Source: Pelagophyceae sp. CCMP2097 (Eukaryota > Sar > Pelagophyceae). From it: a DNA stretch of 38,061 bases. The stretch is from contig MU657216.1 of assembly GCA_026770575.1 (NCBI GenBank), forward strand, positions 270,902 to 308,962, given 5' to 3'. The position numbers and the translations under genes were made by a program. Numbering within the stretch: position 1 is the stretch's first letter; every line of letters begins with the position of its first letter. Under the pieces are notes generated by a model. It was not told where the DNA came from and made no database searches. It saw only the letters and a program-made list of their open reading frames with translations. Below are positions 20,182-29,977 of the stretch, piece by piece.

Positions 20182-20343
20182 GATGATTCTGGCCCGTTGG
20201 CGCGGCGAAACGCGCCGCGAGGATCCGACTAAAAACGTGCAGCACTCACGGTCCGAGTCACGGACGATGCGAGGCCCCTGCTGGCCGGCCAGGGCGCGCC
20301 CCGCTCGACTGCTCGGGGGTCGCGATGATACACAATTGGGCCC

Positions 20344-21925
20344 TTAGACTTTTTGGAGAAAAAGCGTCGCAGAGGGCACCAAGCCCTCGTGCTCCAGCGT
20401 CGCGGCGGCGTCGTTGTAGGCGCGGTTCGGGTACGCCGTGCGCAGCTCGTAGCCGTCGGCGCGCCTGAGGGGTCTCCAATGACCGTGGATGCGGGGTTTC
20501 CGTGGATGCCGGGTTTCCAACGACCTTTGGACGCTCGTCGAGGCCAGTCAAACGCGAGTCGGGCGCACCCCGTCAGTTTGTGGATCTCGCTGCGTAGGTC
20601 TGCGAGCGTGGCGTCTCGCCGCAGCTTGATCACGAAGCGTCGTTCGCCGTCGCGGATCTGCAGCGCCGCCGCATCCCCGGGCAGCTCTGCAGTCGGCTCG
20701 ACGGGTGGTCGCGCGTCGCCGCTCCTCGGCGGCCCTTGCAGTCTTGTGCGGACGTCGTCGCGGACGTTGATGATGCGGCCACTTTGGGAAATGACATTCG
20801 ATGAAAGTCTCTTCAAGAGCGTTTCAGCAGAGACCTCCATCTCTGCAGATCCCATGTCAGCGAGCGTGCGCACCTTCCTCCCCGCGGCGCGGCCGGCGCC
20901 GCCGAAGACTTCACCGTGCTTTTGGAACGGCGACTCGTGGCGGTCCACGACGTCCAAAGGGACGCCGTCTGGGAAATCGCCCTTAAATTCACTCGGAAAG
21001 TACCCGTCCAAAACGTCCTTGACAAACGCGCGCGCCGGCGCCGACGACGCAAAGGAACGGAAAGGACCGTTGCGCAGGAAGAGGCCTAATGCTGCTCTTG
21101 GGACGACATCCGAACGTCTCCGGGGTCTTCGGGTCCTCTCCAAGGAGCGCACCGTCGGCGTAGACGGCGACGCGGATGGTGTCCGTGTGCTTGAACTGTG
21201 CTTTCTTACCGTCGGAGACCAGCTTGGGCCCCGTCACCCCGTCGGAGCTCGCGCGCTTCTGGAGGTCGTTTAGTTTAGCGAGGAGTTTCACGACGTCGAC
21301 GTCGGCGCCGTCCACCGCCTCGGTGGGCGCCTCGGGGGCTTCGCCGCCGACCCAACTGAGACCGTAGTCCGATAAGAACATTTCTATATCGTGCACTTTT
21401 CGCCGTAACTCTCGGTTCTCGTCGCCGATCACTTGGAGCAGCGAGTCGTCGCCGCGGCCCGAGAGCTGAGAACGCAGCGACGCATTCTCCTCGGCCGAAT
21501 CGCGGAGCTGCAAGTCCTTTGCGGCGGCGGTGGCCTGGAGCTCTTTGTGCGCCTGCTCCAACTGCCTTAATCTCGCAGCCATCGTCGTCAGCAGGTCGCC
21601 CCCCGCGCCCGGCGGCGCCCTAGTTGCAGAGTCGTCGTGGCGGATCGCCTTTGTATGGAGACGCACGGCCGGGCGGGCGGCGCAACCCGGTCAATGTCAC
21701 CAAGGATGTCGTCGAGCATGCGCCGCTCCACCGAATGGTCGTTATCGCGCCGCGCCACCAGGTGCGCGGGCTCCTGCTCGTACCTAGCGCAAGGGCCGTC
21801 CGGCGCCACAACGCCGGCGCTCAACACTCCGACGCTGGGAGCCTTTACGGCTGCCGCTGCTCGCGGAGCACGTCGCGCAGCCGGTCCGGCAGCGGCTTCT
21901 TCGCCGCCGGCCGCCCGCTCGCCAT
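20344..21925 (-). CDS. UBXN11-like protein (coiled coil, SEP domain, UBX domain)
   Basis: Exons 21849-21925, 21687-21783, 21153-21648, 20569-21085 and 20344-20464 sum to 1308 nt (435 aa). Residues of about 80-148 are a coiled coil (LRQLEQAHKELQ, ENRELRRKVHDIE), followed by FLSDYGLSWVG, a hallmark of UBXN11 (socius). A SEP domain begins near 224: LFLRNGPFRSF, FVKDVLDGYFPSEFKGDFPDG and the VSAETLLKRLSSNVI / GRIINVR segment. The last 73 residues are a UBX domain (ALQIRDGERRFVIKL, ELRTAYPNRAYNDAAATL, GLVPSATLFLQ). UBX domains bind the AAA ATPase p97/Cdc48. The invariant FPR loop of many UBX domains reads YPN here, so p97 binding should not be assumed. It is divergent from the AP2 gene. Confidence 0.88.
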
Positions 21926-22303
21926 CGCGCCCGCGTCGACGCAGCGCGCGGAACGAACCAGAAACCCGTTCGACCTCGAACGTTCACGGGAAAGGGTCTT
22001 TTGGGCGATATTTACTTTAATCCGAGTCGATCAAACAGTCGGCGCGGAGGGCAGGCTTTTGCCTGCCTGCGAAGCGCAGGGAGCAGAGAAACGGGAGAGC
22101 GCGAAGAGAAGCGGCGGGCGGTGTCAGTCATCTAGCAGTGCCGGCCGTTAGGCCGCTGGACGTAAGCGATAATCAAGAAATCGTCGACAAGGCCCAGTCC
22201 CGCCGTCGCGCGCCAAGCGCGTGCGGGCTCGCACGCTTCGCGGCTGGTCGCGCGCGACGTGCCCGCGTTCGACTTGACGGTCGACGAGCGCGACGGCGAC
22301 GGC
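21926..22303. other. Divergent intergenic region (UBXN11-like / AP2 gene)
   Basis: This holds the presumed promoters of both genes. GGCAGGCTTTTGCCTGCC near 22051-22068 is an inverted repeat. The AP2-gene frame stays open upstream of its first ATG back past 22259, and GTAAGC at 22161 could be a splice donor, so a 5' exon of that gene may lie here. Confidence 0.4.
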
Positions 22304-25043
22304 ATGCACAGCCAAGGGGCGCCCCGAGACCAAAGCTTCGCCGACGCCGGCGCGGCCTCCGACGCCGGCGCGGCCTCGCCGCGGGCCACGGCCGCCCGGG
22401 ACGCCACCGCCGCACCGCTCGCGCGCGCAAATGACGACGATGACGACGACATGCCCGTGTCGGCGCTGTCAGCGACGCGCGACGACGATGACGACGACGA
22501 CGAAGTTCCCGTTTCCGCGCCGGCGCAAAACGACGACGACGACGACGTGCCCGTGTCGGCACTTGCGACATGCAAGGAGGAGGACGAGGACGACGACGAC
22601 ATGCCCGTGTCAGCACTGGCGCAAGACGACGTCGACGACGTGCCCGTGTCGGCACTTGCGACATGCAATGAGGAGGAGGACGACGACGACGACATGCCCG
22701 TGTCAGCACTGGCGCAAGACGACGACGACGACGTGCCCTTGTCGGCATTTGCGGCGGCGCGCGACGACGATGACGTGCCCGTGTCGGCGCTAGCGACACG
22801 CGACGACGACGACGGCGATGATGACATGCCCGTATCAGCGCTGGCGCAGGACGCCGACGATGACGTGCCCGTGTCGGCGCTGGCGACATGCAATGAGGAG
22901 GCGGACGACGATGACGTGCCTGTCTCGGCACTGGCTCACGACGAGGATGAGGACGTGCCCGTCTCGGCGCTGGCGACACGCGACGACGATGACGACGACG
23001 CTCCGGTGTCGGCGCTGTCAGCGACGTGCGACGACGACGATGATGACATGCCCGTGTCAGGGCTGGCGCAAGGTGAGGACAACGACGTGCCCGTCTCAGC
23101 ACTTGCGACAGCGCGCGACGACAATGACGTGCCCGTGTCGGCGGCAGCGACACGCAACGGCGACGACGACGACGACGTCCCCGTCTCGGCGCTGGCGACA
23201 CGCGACGACGACGACGACGACGTGGCGGTGGCGGCGCTGTCAGCGACGCGCGACGACGACGACGATGGCGACGACATCCCTGTGTCAGCTCTGGCGCAAG
23301 ACGACGACGACGACGTGATTGTGTCGGCGCTAGCGACATGCAGGGAGGAGGACGACGAAGACGTCCCCGTCTCGTCGCTGGCGCACGACGAGGATGAGGA
23401 CATGCCCGTCTCGGCGCTATCGACACGCGACGACGACGATGACGATGACGACGTACCCGCGTCGACTCTGGCGCACGACGACGAGGTCAATAACGACGTG
23501 CCCGTCTCGGCGCTGGCGCAAGACGATGACGACGACGTGCCCGTGTCGGCGCTGGCGACACGCGACGAGGATGATGACGACCCCGCTGTCACCGCAGCGA
23601 AAGCCTGGCGCGCGCGCGTCCTGGAGTCTTGGCCCTCGAACCGCGCCGTCGTTCCGCCGGCGATGCCCGCCGGCGCGCAGCCGCCCGCCGAGCCGCGGCG
23701 TGTGCGTCAAAAGGTGCGGCCGAGCCTCGCGTGCGCGGCGGTGCCGGATCTGGGCGCGCGCAAGGCGCACGGCGGCCCTGGGGCACCGCCGTCTTCGCGC
23801 CGCAAGGCCCCGAGCCTTGCGTGTCCGGCGGACGACGACGACGTGCCGCTCTCCGCGCTGCTCCCGCGCTGGGAAGACGACGACGCGGACGACATGGACC
23901 TGGAATGCGTGGCGGTGGTCCGGCCGCTCTTGGCAAAGGCGCCGCAGGGTCCGAAGTTGCCGCGGGGCCCGCGGCGGCCGCCTTCCAAAGTTTCGGCGCC
24001 GTACAGCCGCGTCGGCCGCGGGCCCAACGTGGTGTCCACCGTGCCGAAGAAGCTCGGCCGGCCGCTCAAGTATCTCGACGGCCTCGGGAAGAAAGCGCAC
24101 GACAAGAGGAACAAGGTCATTAAGGTCATGAAATACGTCGGGGTGACGGAAGTGGACGGCAGATTCAAGGCAGAGTTCCTGCGGTCCGTCGGCTTATTCG
24201 ACACGGCGGCGTTAGCGGCGGCGGCCGTCGACGGGTTCGCGCGGGAGAAAGGCTTGGTCGGCGTTTTGAACTTTCTGGAAGACGGGACACTCAACTTAAA
24301 ACGGTTCAAGAACATGCGCCTCACTTCCAAGCACAAATTCGTCTCCTGGCACATCAAGCTGCAGAGATGGATCGGCCGCGCAAACGTGCGTCCCGACATT
24401 ACGTTCAATGCCTTCATGTAAATGCTTTAAAATGAGGAGATCAACGCCTCTAGATATGTAGGTCGGCGGCGTTTTGCAGTTCCTCGGCCATTTCGACGAC
24501 GAGGACGAGGCCGCGCGCGTCGCTGCCGACATCGAGGCCGGCCGCCTCAACTACGACGACTTTGTGAAACAGAGCCGGCCGGCGGGCCACTACGTGGCCA
24601 CTGTCCCGCAGACGCTCGCCGTGGCCCGAGGCGGCTACGACGTTTCCACTCAAACAGACTTCCCCGACGACGACGTCGCGCCCATGGCCACGACGGACGC
24701 CGGCAAACACGCCGAGCTCTTCGCGCGCAGCGCCGGGCGGAAGCGGCCGAAAACGGCTCCGAAAACGGCTCCGAAAACGGCTCCGAAGCCCAACAAGTCG
24801 TTCAGGACTCTCTGACGAGTCAGGAGCGACGACGACGACGACGACGATGAGATGGGGGGCGCCGCCCATGTCATCGTCGTTAGACCTCCCTCTAGCGACG
24901 ACGACGACGACGACGGCGACGGCGACGACGACGACGAAAATGACAACGGCAGCGACGACCCCGACTTTTGCCCCGCGCCCTTCAGCCGCGCGCCCGACGC
25001 CGGCGCGCGCCGCGCGACGACGCGGGCGGCGTCCACGGGATGA
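22304..25043 (+). CDS. Double-AP2-domain protein with 25 tandem acidic PVSAL repeats
   Basis: Exons 22304-24385, 24462-24796 and 24884-25043 (2577 nt, 858 aa). If the second intron is retained the protein ends at 24815. The start is the first ATG; the frame is open further upstream. Residues of about 43-430 are 25 repeats of a 4-8 residue Asp run followed by VPVSALATR or MPVSALAQ; one more copy (DDDDVPLSALL) lies near 515. The C-terminal third has two AP2/ERF-type domains: YVGVTEVDGRFKAEF with LFDTAALAAAAVDGFA (about 608-660), and KFVSWHIKLQRWIGRANVGG with FLGHFDDEDEAARVAADIE (spliced, about 675-730). The tail is basic (KTAP repeats), then Asp-rich. AP2 domains bind GC-rich DNA, so a nuclear DNA-binding role is likely. 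The role of the acidic array is unknown. Confidence 0.75.
22433..23579 (+). repeat. Array of 25 degenerate acidic coding repeats
   Basis: Units of about 36-54 bp consist of a (GAC)n run followed by GTGCCCGTGTCGGCGCTGGC or a close variant. The DNA of adjacent units is very similar (CCCGTGTCGGC recurs throughout), while Asp number varies from 2 to 8, as expected from replication slippage in GAC tracts. Linkers alternate among ATR, AQ, ATCNEE and AH, suggesting that blocks of two units were copied together. Confidence 0.9.
24748..24783 (+). repeat. Three 12-bp tandem copies encoding KTAP
   Basis: CGAAAACGGCTC is present three times head to tail and encodes the KTAPKTAPKTAP stretch in the AP2 gene. 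Confidence 0.9.
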
Positions 25044-25218
25044 CCCGAGGTGGCGCCGTAGCCCGGCGCGTGGACGCCTCGAACTTGCCCTTGTAAATTC
25101 CTTGTACAATTGTATGTAAGCGTGGGACACGAGCGCGAGACGCGCACTGCGAGGAGCCCCGCGAGCGTCCGGACACGTCTGACGTCGGTGAAGGAGGGGC
25201 CGCGGCGCTCGGGGCGCG

Positions 25219-25373
25219 CTGAATGCGTGTGTTAGATTAAACTTGCGCGGCTCACGGTGTCGACAATGGCGGCGGCGGCGGCGGCGGCGGCTGAAATGCG
25301 TGTGTTAGATTAAACTTGCGCGACTCACGGTGTCGACAATGGCCGCGGCGGCGGCGGCGGCGGCGGCGGCTGA
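25219..25373. repeat. Tandem duplication of the 3' end of the 5-phosphatase gene
   Basis: Two copies of a unit of about 71-83 bp, both starting GCTGAATGCGTGTG or GCTGAAATGCGTGTG, running through TTAGATTAAACTTGCGCG, CTCACGGTGTCGACAATGGC and a GGC run. On the minus strand each copy encodes poly-Pro followed by LSTP and a TGA stop. The outer copy (25219-25293) therefore duplicates the stop codon and 3' flank of the gene ending at 25325. Copy lengths differ mainly in the GGC run. Confidence 0.9.
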
Positions 25374-28300
25374 AAGACGCGCGCAGGCGGCGGCGGCCGC
25401 GGCGGCGGCCGCGGCGGTATCCGCGCCACAAACGGCGGCGGCGGCGGCGGCGGCGCGAACTTGGTTTGCCTCTCGAGCAGCGGTCTCGCCGGCGGCGGCG
25501 GTGGGAGCAGGCGCGGCGGCGGCGGGAACGGCGGCGGCGGCGGGGGAAAATATTGCCGCGCGGCGGCGCTGCTCGACGACCGCGAGCTCGGCGTGCTCCG
25601 GCGCGTGTTCGGCGACGGCGGTTCGAGGAAGACGTCCTCGGCCTCGGCGTCGTCGGCGTCGCCACCGTCGTCGTCGTCGTCGAAATTCGATGACGCTTCC
25701 GCGTCCGGCGACGCCAGAGGTTCGTCGTCCTGCGCCTTGGCGTCGGGCGTCGCCGGCGAGGCGTCGCGCGATGGATTGGCCTTTGGCTCCTGCATGAAGA
25801 GGTCGCCGACTGCTGCGAGACTTCCGCTGACAGTACCGCAGGCCACGCCGCACCGCGTCAGCACCACGGAAAACGCCACAAAGTCGCCTTTCGCGTCGCA
25901 GGCCTCTTTCAGCCCCAGCTGCGTTGCGCCAAGAACGGTCGGCTCCACTTTTGTATCGCCGGCGACTTGCCTGTCCAAGAGCTCGATCACGACGGCGAAC
26001 CTCCTCAGACTCGCGAGCAGAGTGCCGTTGACGAGTTGGACGGCTAGCTCCCGAGGCCACTTGGGCCGCAGGCACTCGGCGCTCGCGGCAAAATCCGTCT
26101 CGTGGGCGTGGTCCAAATATCGTCCGGAGAGGCGCAAGGCGAGTCTGGTAGGCTTCCGAAAATGGAACGGCGCCAAGCCGTCGCCTTTCGCAGACAAGTC
26201 CTTGAAGACAAAAGCCGGCGGGTCCTGCGCCGCCGCGGAAGAGGCGGCGGCTGGGGACGTGGCGACGAGAATGGCAAAGTTTGCGACGACGGGGGCGTGG
26301 TCCGACGTGGTCAAATCCGGCGTCGAGTCAATCGCGGCAAGCGAGACGAGCGTCGCCGGCGGGCCCGACGGCGAAGACTTCCACAAGACGCGGTCGCACC
26401 ACGAAGGCACGCGGCCCTTGGCTTTGTCATAAATTCTGCGTCCGTCTTCTGAAACCTGCTTGAGGTACCTGTAAGTCGGCCCAAAGTCGAAATCCGAGGC
26501 CTCTTCAAAGCCATAAAAAGCCCGGCCCGCGAGACGCTCCGAATCGAGCCTAGAGAGCGACGCTCTCTCACAAAGTAAAGCACGTACGACGGCGCACCAT
26601 CCGACGCTCACGACCAACGTCCTATGCCTTTCCAAAGGCGGACGCGGCGAACGCGCTGATCGACTTCGCGCAACTTTCGCATGAGTTCTCGCCTTCGCCG
26701 GTCGTGGAAGCCCTCAGCGTCCGCTCCGGCACCTGGTATCGCCATCGATGGCACGAAACTTCCCCGCTTGCCCTTGCCCTGCACTCTTGCCGAGGGCCAG
26801 CAGGCCTGGAACTCCTCGAGGACGTGCAAGGCCTCGGCCTGAGGGAGGTCTAGCCGGTAATTCAGGTCGCCGAAGAAGAAGACGTAGTCGAACTGTGAAA
26901 CGATATCCAGCCCGGGCCGCCCGAGCTTCAAAGCTTCCACAATCTGCCGATAGTCGTCGTTGCGGCCCGCGACTTCGGCTTGATGCGCTTCCAAGTGGCA
27001 ATTCACAAAACATAGCGTCGTCTCGTACAGACGAAACGCAACGCCGATGCCACCTTTATTCCCCAAAGTATCCCCCAGCCCGCAGCCCTTGTGCGAGCCC
27101 TCGACAGCGCCGCACGAAGCGTAGTGCTCTCTTCTCACAAAAACAAGGAGGCGCATCTGCCAGAAATGATGCTGTTCGAGGAGCGAGTACCCCATCACCA
27201 CCAAATGCGCTGCAACGAGGCGGACCCAGTCGTCTTTGTCGCTCTTCGCGGTGAAGGTGCGTCTTTTCTTCGACGAGTCGTTGAAATCCGTGTCGCCTTT
27301 CTTCGTCGCCAAAGGATACGCGCACTCCTGCGACCCCACGGCGATGACGTCGGGGACGCCGCGGCCCGTGTGCAGCCAAGCAGTGAGGTCCGACGGGGGC
27401 TGCTTGTTGCCTACGCGTGGCGCTCCGGCCCCCGGCGTGGCAAGATGCCAAACACACGCCCCCGCACCGACACGCACCGACGTTCCAGGTACAGACCATG
27501 ACGTTGACCTCTATGGAAGGCGCTGTTGAATCGTCGAATCTTGTCCATTCCAACCACCTCGGCTCCCTCGCTGCGAGCACGGCGCGGCGGCACCACGCCT
27601 TGTTCTTCTGCGCCTCCAAAGCGAACCCCTTGACGGCCGTAACCGTCCTTGATTGGGCCGCCACCGAAGCTCGAAGGACTTTGAAAAAGTCTTCCGCGTT
27701 GTCCACGGTTCGGAAGATCAAGACGTACGGTTCTTTGGCCCCTCGCCACGTCAAGTTCAGCTGCCGCTCGACGCCCAAGGCGCGCTCCACTGCCAGAAGG
27801 TCCGTCAAAGAATATTCTTTGAGGACGTTGCATTTCGAGTCCATCTTGCGCAGGTGCCCCGCGACAACTTCCACCAGACGGTTCTGCAAACAAGCCCACT
27901 TCGTCTTCTTCTTCACCGTATACACGCGCGAGAACGTCTCCTCCTCGATCAGCGCCTCGGCCGCCATCTCGTCTGCGAAGGACATGTTCGGCCGGTATTG
28001 GCGGGCGTTTCGAGCCTCCAGCGAACCCGAAGAAGAATGCCCAGCCGCCTCGCGTAGAGACGCCACCCACCTACAAGGGTGCATCTCAAGCAATCAGAAC
28101 CGCCACCCAGGGTCTTCAGCAAGCACCCTCCCGGACCGTCGGAACGTACCGCTCGCACTCTTCGGGAGTGTCCGCCCGGAGCTCGTCTCGCCGCCCAGAG
28201 GCAAATGAAATTTCAAACATGCACGGCGACGGGTGGTCCAGCGTCGCGCCCTTGGCGCTCTCCTCGCCGCGCACGCCGCCATCTTCAGCGTCGCACCACA

Positions 28301-28504
28301 GTAAGCGCGTCTCCTAAAAAGAGGCATCAGGGCGACCCAAGCGCCACGGGACGCGCCTTGCTGTCGAGCATGAACCATCGGCGCGTCGTGCGGTGCGGCG
28401 CGCTCGAGTTGCTGATGCTACGAGTTCGCGGTGCGAGGCGCCGTCGACGGGTCGTCGAAGGACGCGGGGGCTCGCATACGCGACTTGACCAGCCACCCAG
28501 TCAT
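25325..28504 (-). CDS. Inositol polyphosphate 5-phosphatase with N-terminal PH domain and poly-Pro tail
   Basis: Exons 28449-28504, 28348-28411, 28150-28313, 27478-28070, 26612-27410 and 25325-26549 sum to 2901 nt (966 aa). Residues 1-107 form a PH domain (MTGWLVKSR, RRWFMLD, ETRLLWCD, CMFEISFASGR, ECERWVASLREAAG). A second PH-like module spans about 140-230. The 5-phosphatase domain runs from CTWNVGNKQPPSDL (about 288) through GNKGG, NCHLEAH, GDLNYR (472-477), PTYRY and VPSWCDRVLW (609-612) to SDHAPV (641). These are its catalytic and metal motifs, for removing the 5-phosphate of phosphoinositides or inositol phosphates. A C2-like region follows, then an Asp-rich segment and a poly-Pro tail (PPPPPPFPPPP) typical of SH3, WW or profilin ligands. 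The first two introns are less certain. Confidence 0.88.
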
Positions 28505-29079
28505 GGCGCACTTCGCGGCGGGCGGGCGCTGCAGCCTGCCGATGGTGGCGGCGGCGTCGTCGAAGCAGTCGAAGCCCGCGGCGCCGCGGACGGCGTCGGC
28601 TGCAGCGCCGCGCACCGTCGCCGCCTACGACCGCAATGGACGCCAACCAAAGCGCGGACAGGCCGCCCAGAGGCGACAGGGCGCTGCAGCACCATCGGGA
28701 GGCTGCAGCACCAGCCACCGCCGTCGGGAAGGCCGCTCAATGCTCTGCGGGGGAATATGGGCCTCTGGCCCACCGGAACGAGGCCCCCTGCCCGCCGCCG
28801 TGACCACTCTCGGGCGAGCAGCGACGCACGAGCGAGGTGATCATCCCAGAGGCCTTGCTGGCTGAAGATCCACCCGGGGTGGGGTGTCAGGACCGTTCCG
28901 GCGGCGTCGCGCGCGCGCGAAGAAATTTTGAGCCTTCGCCGAAAATAATCGAGGGATTTTTTTCTAACTCGATATTGAGGCGGCCCAAGCAAAATCGATC
29001 GTTCGATACACCACGACCGACCATCATCGTCTCGCGGGCGGCCCCAAGGAGCAGCGTGGGGTCTTACGGAGCCCGACAG
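28505..29079. other. Divergent intergenic region
   Basis: This lies between the 5-phosphatase and GNAT genes. Frames are open on both strands without family features. The 5-phosphatase reading frame is also open upstream of its chosen Met (with FDCFDDAAATIGRL), so its true start may lie up to about 110 bp further in. An AT-richer stretch (TTTTTTTCTAACTCGATATTG, 28956-28976) lies about 100 bp before the GNAT start. Confidence 0.4.
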
Positions 29080-29766
29080 ATGCCCAGTTCTGCCGCCGCC
29101 GCGCCGTGCGCCGATGGCGCGTGCGTCGATGGCGCGTTGTTGCGCGAGGCGGCGCCGTCGGACCTTTCCGCGCTGGCGCGACTCGTTTCCGAGCACGAGT
29201 GCCTCGTCTCGCTCCGACGCGACCGGCCCGCACTGGACGTGGACCACGATCGGTATGCGGCCATCGGCGCTGCGTATGTCGCGGGCGTGCTGCGAGGCGA
29301 GCTCGGGTCGTGGGACGCGTGCTCACAAAGATACGCATCAATGGCGTCGCGACTCTGGGTCCTCGAGGCCGAAGGGCGCGTCATCGGCTCCGTCGGCGTC
29401 GTGGAGCAAACTGAAAGCGTGCAGCACGAGACGAGCTTTGAGCTGGTGCGCATGTACGTCCACCGCGACCACCGGCGCTCCGGCCACGGCCGGAGGCTCC
29501 TCGGCCGCGCACTCGCGCACGCGCGCGGCTCCGCGCGCGTCTTCCTCACGACGCCGAGCGTGAACGCGCCCGCGGTGGCGTTTTACCAAAGTTGCGGCTT
29601 TGCAATCGAAAAGACGTTCTCCGTGACCGAAGCGGACTGGGGAGGCCTCGACCTTGACCTCGTCGAGATGGTCCAGCTTGCGCCGGCCACCCCTCCACAC
29701 GGCGAACAAGACGAGCGCGTGCATGCCGCGCAGGCGCCGCGCGCGACGCGTAAGCTCGAGTATTGA
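29080..29766 (+). CDS. GNAT-family N-acetyltransferase
   Basis: A single 228-residue frame. After an Ala-rich start, residues of about 20-205 have the GNAT order: LLREAAPSDLSALARLV (beta 1 and helix 1), a variable helical region, RLWVLEAEGRVIGSVGVVE (beta 2-3), FELVRMYVHRDHRRSGHGRRL (motif A with R-x-x-G-x-G for acetyl-CoA pyrophosphate), ARVFLTTPSVNAPAVAFYQSCGF (motif B with the Asn and Tyr typical of the family), and a C-terminal strand. It should transfer an acetyl group from acetyl-CoA to an amine; the substrate is not evident. The Met at 29080 is chosen because the frame upstream looks non-coding. Confidence 0.88.
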   Translation: MPSSAAAAPCADGACVDGALLREAAPSDLSALARLVSEHECLVSLRRDRPALDVDHDRYAAIGAAYVAGVLRGELGSWDACSQRYASMASRLWVLEAEGRVIGSVGVVEQTESVQHETSFELVRMYVHRDHRRSGHGRRLLGRALAHARGSARVFLTTPSVNAPAVAFYQSCGFAIEKTFSVTEADWGGLDLDLVEMVQLAPATPPHGEQDERVHAAQAPRATRKLEY

Positions 29767-29857
29767 TCTTCCGCCAGAGCTTGTTCCGGCGCCCGGTTCG
29801 GACTCCGTCGGCCCGCCGGCCGGGCGTCAGGACGACCCGTGCGCTGCAGTCCGGCGC

Positions 29858-29875
29858 TACTAGGAATTCCTAGTA
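29858..29875. repeat. 18-bp perfect palindrome
   Basis: TACTAGGAATTCCTAGTA is self-complementary. It lies about 90 bp after the GNAT stop and about 100 bp before the coiled-coil gene, and is followed within 2 bp by the inverted pair CTCAA...TTGAG. Confidence 0.75.
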
Positions 29876-29977
29876 CTCAAAACTTGAGTTCATCTTTGCG
29901 CGCGGCTTTCCCAACGCTTTCAACGGCCCTCACGAACTAGCGCGGGCTTCTCCGGATTGAGCTCCGGCGCCGGCGAG

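Noticed and set aside
22173..23426. 417-codon Arg/His-rich open frame on the minus strand
   Set aside because: It is the antisense of the GAC-rich acidic array; its composition is a direct shadow of the real gene.
22433..23579. Regular repeats that could resemble a CRISPR-like array
   Set aside because: Units are coding, in frame, variable in length and have no unique spacers; the genome is eukaryotic.
24797..24815. AP2 protein ending at the stop at 24813
   Set aside because: Kept as an alternative only; splicing 24797-24883 in phase adds a plausible acidic tail (PPSSDDDDDDGDG) ending at 25043.
25461..26432. 323-codon open frame on the plus strand
   Set aside because: Antisense to the 5-phosphatase exon that carries WCDR and SDH motifs.
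27411..28093. 5-phosphatase gene starting at the GTG/ATG near 28093
   Set aside because: The frame upstream of 28070 is intron; the RWVASLREAAG segment completes a PH domain encoded further upstream.
28079..28840. 253-codon plus-strand frame upstream of the GNAT gene
   Set aside because: Lies antisense to the PH-domain exons, which form a coherent domain when spliced.
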